From positions 84,547,980 through 84,611,979 of the forward strand of contig CP136063.1 of assembly GCA_032622095.1 (NCBI GenBank): a DNA stretch of 64,000 nucleotides, written 5' to 3'. Source of the DNA: Siphonodentalium dalli. Lineage: Eukaryota; Mollusca; Scaphopoda; Gadilida; Siphonodentaliidae. The notes under the pieces were generated by a model that saw only the letters and a program-made list of their open reading frames with translations, ran no database searches and had not been told where the DNA came from. A program made the translations under genes and the position numbers. Of the stretch, positions 57,225 to 64,000 are shown piece after piece. Every line of letters starts with the position of its first letter. The stretch's first letter is position 1.

Positions 57225-57477
57225 TTAACCCTTTGAGTGCCAGGTCGATTTTTGTATCAACCCATATACCCTGTGCCAATGCATTCTCTTATATATGCGA
57301 GTCGACCATAGGTCGCCTCGCATATATAAGAGAATGCATTGGCCTAACAATTTATTTTTTATTTATTTTTTTAACAATTTTTTACAATTTTAATAATTTA
57401 TTCTTATATTCTTTTATAAGACTTATTTTGTAGGTTTAGGGGCCGATGAGATCGGCCCATGGCACTCAAAGGGTTAA
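57225..57477. mobile_element. TTAA MITE with 18-bp perfect ends and hairpin core
   Basis: TTAACCCTTTGAGTGCCA and its exact complement at the two ends, TTAA included. It contains hairpin 57275-57343 (27-bp perfect arms, GCCAATGCATTC to GCGAG) and a second short palindrome GGGGCCGATGAGATCGGCCC near the right end. Confidence 0.9.
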
Positions 57478-57759
57478 TAATGTAGTTCACTGTAGGGGAA
57501 GATCCAACTAAAAATTTACGATTTAAGTAAGTTTGTGAGCGATTTTGTACACAGGGTTTGAAAATGTGCTGAAGGGTACACAGGGTTTGTGATCGCCACT
57601 AACATCGTTACTTAAACTGTGTTTCTGAAAGTATGGTGCCCATTAGCAGTTTGTTTTCAGTTCATTTTAATGTTCATTGGAACGTAAACAATTATTTTCT
57701 AACATAAATCATGGCAGATACGAAAACTAAACGTCATTTAGAACGACATTTCAAACCCT

Positions 57760-57845
57760 TTGTACTAGTGTTGAAACGATTAGTGGTTTTGAGGAATCGA
57801 CTAGTCGCCAGAGGGAATCGACTACTAGTCGGACCCCTTCCGAAA
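57760..57845 (+). repeat. GAATCGACTAGT repeat fragment
   Basis: TAGTGTTGAAACGATTAGTGG then AATCGACTAGTCGCCAGAGG and AATCGACTACTAGTCGG, a short inverted-repeat-rich piece resembling a hAT MITE end. No partner end found. Confidence 0.4.
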
Positions 57846-57849
57846 CTTA

Positions 57850-58549
57850 CCGTTTTGTGCTCATATACGCATATAATTTGCCGTTTGTTTTGAGTACCAG
57901 TAACCAACTTTGCATTTTCGAACGCAAAACATGACGTGATTTAACACTATTTGCCGTGATTATTTAGCTTAATATCACTGAAGGTTAATAGGTTATTAAT
58001 TTGTCCCAGGTATATGATGTTTTATGACAATCAAATTACCATCCAGTTGATATATGTATCTAAACGGTGGTGACAAACACCTGATCAATCGCGGAAACGC
58101 TACGGATTACGGAGTGGTTCCAAGCATGTGCAAGAATCAGAAACCGGTGCATTATTCTATATGTTTTGTGTAAAAATGTTCCTTTAAAATTGATATGGTA
58201 TGGTCTACCGGGCCGTACCGGTTCTTTAACTTCTTACATACAATCGAACATCGTTGTTTTCAAACTTGCCCAGTGTGTTTGTCACCGATAGACTTCACAA
58301 ACGGGCGTACATGAAGAAATGCAAGATATTTTGAGAAAAGAACTTCATCTCCGACAGAGTCAAACAAAAGTTACAAAATAAATGTTATAACAGCTGTAGT
58401 GCATACAAGCCTTTTATGCTCGCAGATGTCATGTACATATATCGGACACGGAATGTGGTAAAGTTCCCTGTATATATAGAGTCCGCATATATTAATGAAA
58501 GTGTCAATGACACTGTAGCTCAACTTACGTAGGGAAATAATTTAATGGT
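57850..58549. other. No recognisable gene
   Basis: Unassigned sequence between the TTAA MITE region and the satellite array. No long open frame or structured repeat seen. Confidence 0.45.
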
Positions 58550-58679
58550 TGACAGTAAATGGAGGAATAGGAAAGGTGCTAATTGAAATGTCTAAGTAAG
58601 ACTAGATGTACATGTCAATATCAACATTCATGACAGGTTCCATAATGATCGGATCAGGGATGTGGTGATTATGGTGTGC
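58550..58679 (+). repeat. Leading edge of the satellite array
   Basis: GGAATAGGAAAGGTGCTAAT and AAGTAAGACTAGATGTACAT resemble sequence near 16055-16100, upstream of the decayed copy there. This suggests a common 5' flank of the element before its monomers. Confidence 0.4.
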
Positions 58680-61600
58680 CAAAGGATTTATTGATGCAAA
58701 GAGTAAATTCTAAAATGGCCATGTTTTTTTCCGAATTGCCCCAAAATGACCTGTTCCCATCTACAGCCTTTACAAACCTCATAATGATCTGATCAAAGGT
58801 ACGACCTGTAGCCTGTGCCAATGGATTTAGTCATGCAAAGAGTAAAATCCAAGATGGCTACTGGTGGCCATGTTTTTCGGCTGAATGACCCCAAAATGAC
58901 TCGTTTCCCATCTACATGTCATTGTTAACATCCATGACAAATTTCATGAAGTTCCAACCAAAGCTACGACCTGTAGCCCGGACCAAAGGATTTAGTCATG
59001 CAAAGAGTAAATTCTAAAATGGCCACCGGCAGCCATGTTTTTTCCGAATTACCCCAAAATGACCTGTTCCCATCTACAGCCTTTACAAATATCATAATGA
59101 TCCGATCAAAGGTACGACCTGTAGCCTGTGCCAATGAATTTAGTCATGCAAAGAGTAAAATCCAAGATGGCTGCTGGCGGCCATGTTTTTTGGCCGAACG
59201 ACCCCAAAATCACTCGTTCCCATCTACATGTCATTGTTAACATCCATGACAAATTTCATGAAGTTCTGTCAAAAGCTGCAACCTGTAGCCCGCGCCAAAG
59301 AATTTAGTCATGCAAAGAGTAAAATCCATGATGGCTGCTGGTGGCCATGTTTTTTGGCTGAACGACCCCAAAATCACTCGTTCCCATCTACATGTCAATA
59401 TTAATATCCATGACAAATTTCATGATGATCAGACGAACAGCACGACCTGTAGCCCGCGCCAATGGATTGAATTTTGAAATCCAAGATGGCCTCCAGCGGC
59501 CATATTTTTTGGCCAGATGACCCCAAAATGACTCGTTCACATCTACATGTCAATATCAACATTCATGACAAATTTCATAAAGATCAGACCAAAGCTACGA
59601 CCTGTAGCCCGCGCCAAAGGATTTAGTCATGCAAAGAGTAAAATCCAAGATGGCTCCTGGCGGCCATGTTTTTTGGCCGAACGACCCCAAAATCACTCGT
59701 TCCCATCTACATGTCATTGTTAACATCCATGACAAATTTCATGCAGTTCTGACCAAAGCTACAACCTGTAGCCCGCGCCAAAGAATTTAGTCATACAAAG
59801 AGTAAAATCCAAAATGGCTGCTGGCGGCCATGTTTTTTGGCTGAACGACCCCAAAATCACTTGTTCCCATCTACATGTCAATATTAACATCCATGACAAA
59901 TTTCATGATGATCAGACGAACAGCACGACCTGTAGCCCGCGCCAATGGATTGAATTTTGAAATCCAAGATGGCCACCAGCGGCCATGTTTTTTGGCCAGA
60001 TGACCCCAAAATGTCAATGTCAACATTCATGACTAATTTCATAAAGATCAGATCAAAGGTATGACCTGTATCCCGCGCCAAAGGATTTAGTCATGCAAAG
60101 AGTAAAATCCAAGATGGCTGCTGGCGGCCATGTTTTTTAGACGAATGACCCAAATATCACTCGTTCCCATCTACATGTCATTGTTAACATCCATGACAAA
60201 TTTCATGATGTTCCGAACAAAACTACGACCTGTAGCCCGCGCCAAAGGATTTAGTCATGCAAAGAGTAAAATCCAAGATGGTTGCTGGCGGCCATGTTTT
60301 TTGGCCAAATGACCCCAAAATGACTCGTTTCCCATCTACATGTCATTGTTAACATCCATGACAAATTTCATGAAGTTCCGACCAAAGCTACGACCTGTAG
60401 CCCGGACCAAAGGATTTAGTCATGCAAAGAGTAAATTCTAAAATGGCCACCGGCAGCCATGTTTTTTCCGAATTACCCCAAAATGACCTGTTCCCATCTA
60501 CAGCCTTTACAAATATCATAATGATCCGATCAAAGGTACGACCTGTAGCCTGTGCCAATGGATTTAGTCATGCAAAGAGTAAAATCCAAGATGGCTGCTG
60601 GCGGCCATGTTTTTTGGCCGAACGACCCCAAAATCACTCGTTCCCATCTACATGTCATTGTTAACATCCATGACAAATTTCATGAAGTTCTGTCAAAAGC
60701 TACAACCTGTAGCCCGCGCCAAAGAATTTAGTCATGCAAAGAGTAAAATCCATGATGGCTGCTGGTGGCCATGTTTTTTGGCTGAACGACCCCAAAATCA
60801 CTCGTTCCCATCTACATGTCAATATTAATATCCATGACAAATTTCATGATGATCAGACGAACAGCACGACCTGTAGCCCGCGCCAATGGATTGAATTTTG
60901 AAATCCAAGATGGCCACCAGCGGCCATATTTTTTGGCCAGATGACCCCAAAATGACTCGTTCACATCTACATGTCAATATCAACATTCATGACAAATTTC
61001 ATAAAGATCAGACCAAAGCTACGACCTGTAGCCCGCGCCAAAGGATTTAGTCATGCAAAGAGTAAAATCCAAGATGGCTCCTGGCGGCCATGTTTTTTGG
61101 CCGAACGACCCCAAAATCACTCGTTCCCATCTACATGTCATTGTTAACATCCATGACAAATTTCATGCAGTTCTGACCAAAGCTACAACCTGTAGCCCGC
61201 GCCAAAGAATTTAGTCATACAAAGAGTAAAATCCAAAATGGCTGCTGGCGGCCATGTTTTTTGGCTGAACGACCCCAAAATCACTTGTTCCCATCTACAT
61301 GTCAATATTAACATCCATGACAAATTTCATGATGATCAGACGAACAGCACGACCTGTAGCCCGCGCCAATGGATTGAATTTTGAAATCCAAGATGGCCAC
61401 CAGCGGCCATGTTTTTTGGCCAGATGACCCCAAAATGTCAATGTCAACATTCATGACTAATTTCATAAAGATCAGATCAAAGGTATGACCTGTATCCCGC
61501 GCCAAAGGATTTAGTCATGCAAAGAGTAAAATCCAAGATGGCTGCTGGCGGCCATGTTTTTTAGACGAATGACCCAAATATCACTCGTTCCCATCTACAT

Positions 61601-63900
61601 GTCATTGTTAACATCCATGACAAATTTCATGATGTTCCGAACAAAACTACGACCTGTAGCCCGCGCCAAAGGATTTAGTCATGCAAAGAGTAAAATCCAA
61701 GATGGTTGCTGGCGGCCATGTTTTTTGGCCAAATGACCCCAAAATGACTCGTTTCCCATCTACATGTCATTGTTAACATCCATGACAAATTTCATGAAGT
61801 TCCGACCAAAGCTACGACCTGTAGCCCGGACCAAAGGATTTAGTCATGCAAAGAGTAAATTCTAAAATGGCCACCGGCAGCCATGTTTTTTCCGAATTAC
61901 CCCAAAATGACCTGTTCCCATCTACAGCCTTTACAAATATCATAATGATCCGATCAAAGGTACGACCTGTAGCCTGTGCCAATGGATTTAGTCATGCAAA
62001 GAGTAAAATCCAAGATGGCTGCTGGCGGCCATGTTTTTTGGCCGAACGACCCCAAAATCACTCGTTCCCATCTACATGTCATTGTTAACATCCATGACAA
62101 ATTTCATGAAGTTCTGTCAAAAGCTACAACCTGTAGCCCGCGCCAAAGAATTTAGTCATGCAAAGAGTAAAATCCATGATGGCTGCTGGTGGCCATGTTT
62201 TTTGGCTGAACGACCCCAAAATCACTCGTTCCCATCTACATGTCAATATTAATATCCATGACAAATTTCATGATGATCAGACGAACAGCACGACCTGTAG
62301 CCCGCGCCAATGGATTGAATTTTGAAATCCAAGATGGCCACCAGCGGCCATATTTTTTGGCCAGATGACCCCAAAATGACTCGTTCACATCTACATGTCA
62401 ATATCAACATTCATGACAAATTTCATAAAGATCAGACCAAAGCTACGACCTGTAGCCCGCGCCAAAGGATTTAGTCATGCAAAGAGTAAAATCCAAGATG
62501 GCTCCTGGCGGCCATGTTTTTTGGCCGAACGACCCCAAAATCACTCGTTCCCATCTACATGTCATTGTTAACATCCATGACAAATTTCATGCAGTTCTGA
62601 CCAAAGCTAAAACCTGTAGCCCGCGCCAAAGAATTTAGTCATACAAAGAGTAAAATCCAAAATGGCTGCTGGCGGCCATGTTTTTTTGGCTGAACGACCC
62701 CAAAATCACTTGTTCCCAACTTCCCATCTACATGTCAATATTAACATCCATGACAAATTTCATGATGATCAGACGAACAGCACGACCTGTAGCCCGCGCC
62801 AAAGGATTGAATTTTGAAATCCAAGATGGCCACCAGCGGCCATGTTTTTTGGCCAGATGACCCCAAAATGTCAATGTCAACATTCATGACTAATTTCATA
62901 AAGATCAGATCAAAGGTATGACCTGTATCCCGCGCCAAAGGATTTAGTCATGCAAAGAGTAAAATCCAAGATGGCTGCTGGCGGCCATGTTTTTTAGACG
63001 AATGACCCAAATATCACTCGTTCCCATCTACATGTCATTGTTAACATCCATGACAAATTTCATGATGTTCCGAACAAAACTACGACCTGTAGCCCGCGCC
63101 AAAGGATTTAGTCATGCAAAGAGTAAAATCCAAGATGGTTGCTGGCGGCCATGTTTTTTGGCCAAATGACCCCAAAATGACTCGTTCCCATCTACATGTA
63201 AATGTTAACATCCATGACAAATTTTATGATGATCAGATAAGCAGTATGACTTGTAGCCCGCGCCAATGGATTGAATTTTGAAATCCAAGATGGCCACTGG
63301 CGGCCATGTTTTTTTGTCGAATGACCCCAAAATGACTCGTTCCCATCTACATGTCATTTTTAACATCCATGACAAATTTCATTAAGATCTGACCAAAGCT
63401 ATGACCTGTAGCCCGCGCCAAAGGATTTAGTCATGCAAAGAGTAAAATCCAAGATGGCTGCTGGCGGCCATGTTTTTTGGCCGAATGACCCCAAAACGAC
63501 TCGTTCCCATCTACATGTCACTGTTAACATCCATGACAAATTTCATTAAGATCTGACCAAAGCTATGACCTGTAGCCCGCGCCAAAGGATTTAGTCATGC
63601 AAAGAGTAACATCCAAGATGGCTGCTGGCGGCCATGTTTTTTGGCCAAATGACCCCAAAATCACTCGTTCCCATCTACATGTAAATGTTAACATCCATGG
63701 CAAATTTTATGATGATCAGATAAGCAGTACGACCTGTAGCCCGCGCCAATGGATTGAATTTTGAAATCCAAGATGGCCACTGGCGGCCATGTTTTTTTGC
63801 CGAATGACCCCAAAATGACTCGTTCCCATCTACATGTCAATGTCAACATTCATGACAAATATCATAAAGATCAGACCAAAGGTACGACCTGTAGCCCGCG
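58680..63900. repeat. Satellite array, about 158-bp monomers with 1424-bp higher-order units
   Basis: About 33 monomers, each with GGATTTAGTCATGCAAAGAG, a GGCGGCCATGTTTTTTGGCC block, CTCGTTCCCATCTACATGTC and ACGACCTGTAGCCCGCGCC. Two main monomer types occur, one with TTTAGTCATGCAAAGAG and one with TTGAATTTTGAAATCC. Groups of nine monomers repeat at a period of 1424 bp: 58888-60311, 60312-61735 and 61736-63168 (the last 9 bp longer). The short open frames here are by-products of the repeat. Confidence 0.95.
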
Positions 63901-64000
63901 CCAAAGGAAATTGTTGACGGACACACGGACACACCCATACACGCACACACGGACGACGGACGCCAAACCATGGCAATAGGTCAAACTTACAAAGTAAGTT
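63901..64000. repeat. Tail of the satellite-bearing element (ACGGAC-rich)
   Basis: After the last monomer come TTGTTGACGGACACACGGAC-type short repeats and then CCAAACCATGGCAATAGGTC. A closely similar tail follows a decayed copy at 46010-46090, so this looks like a shared end of a family rather than random flank. Confidence 0.6.

Noticed and set aside
58998-63169. Repeated 60-80 codon open frames (HAKSKIQDGCW type)
   Set aside because: They recur at the satellite period on both strands, have no start/stop conservation logic and no domain; by-products of the array.

Overview
The window is nuclear DNA from an animal: AT-rich, gene-poor, with split genes carrying GT-AG introns and dense families of foldback (palindromic) transposons. 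Many of the tandem arrays have units of about 130-170 bp followed by short microsatellite-like tails. That layout resembles the pearl/HINE (Helentron-related) elements described from bivalve molluscs, so a marine mollusc, perhaps a bivalve, is my best guess. This is inference. No bacterial operons, rRNA genes, CRISPR arrays or intact viral genes are visible.

One host gene is convincing: a YIPF1/YIPF2-type Golgi membrane protein on the minus strand. Eight exons (54711 down to 35510) join with GT-AG splice sites and compatible phases into 414 codons plus a stop. The first coding exon is not certain. The protein has the usual acidic N-terminus, the DLYGP motif and five membrane segments, followed by an unusually long basic C-terminal tail.

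The YIPF introns hold most of the well-resolved mobile elements. These include a hAT DNA transposon with a perfect 8-bp target duplication (39853-42887), whose transposase reading frame is broken once by a frameshift and once by a stop. A neighbouring tandem copy preserves the empty site. The introns also carry two 213-bp foldback MITEs on either side of a 63-nt exon, a 576-bp near-perfect palindrome 77 nt from a splice acceptor, and several TTAA-flanked MITEs built around a hairpin core.

Layout: 1-13.5 kb has no recognisable gene and holds foldback elements and duplications. 13.5-22.3 kb carries several copies of a family with units of about 130 bp (sense motif GGTCAAGGTCAGGTC), three of them head to tail at 20.5-22.3 kb. 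22.3-28 kb is mostly unassigned, with a 29-bp minisatellite. 28-34.8 kb has degenerate arrays of about 155 bp, nested MITEs and a foldback element whose inverted arms are made of 15-bp subrepeats and which carries a zinc-finger-like exon remnant. 35.5-55.3 kb is the YIPF gene. 55.3-58.6 kb has a tRNA-derived SINE and a TTAA MITE. 58.68-63.9 kb is a satellite array of about 158-bp monomers organised in three nearly identical 1424-bp higher-order units.
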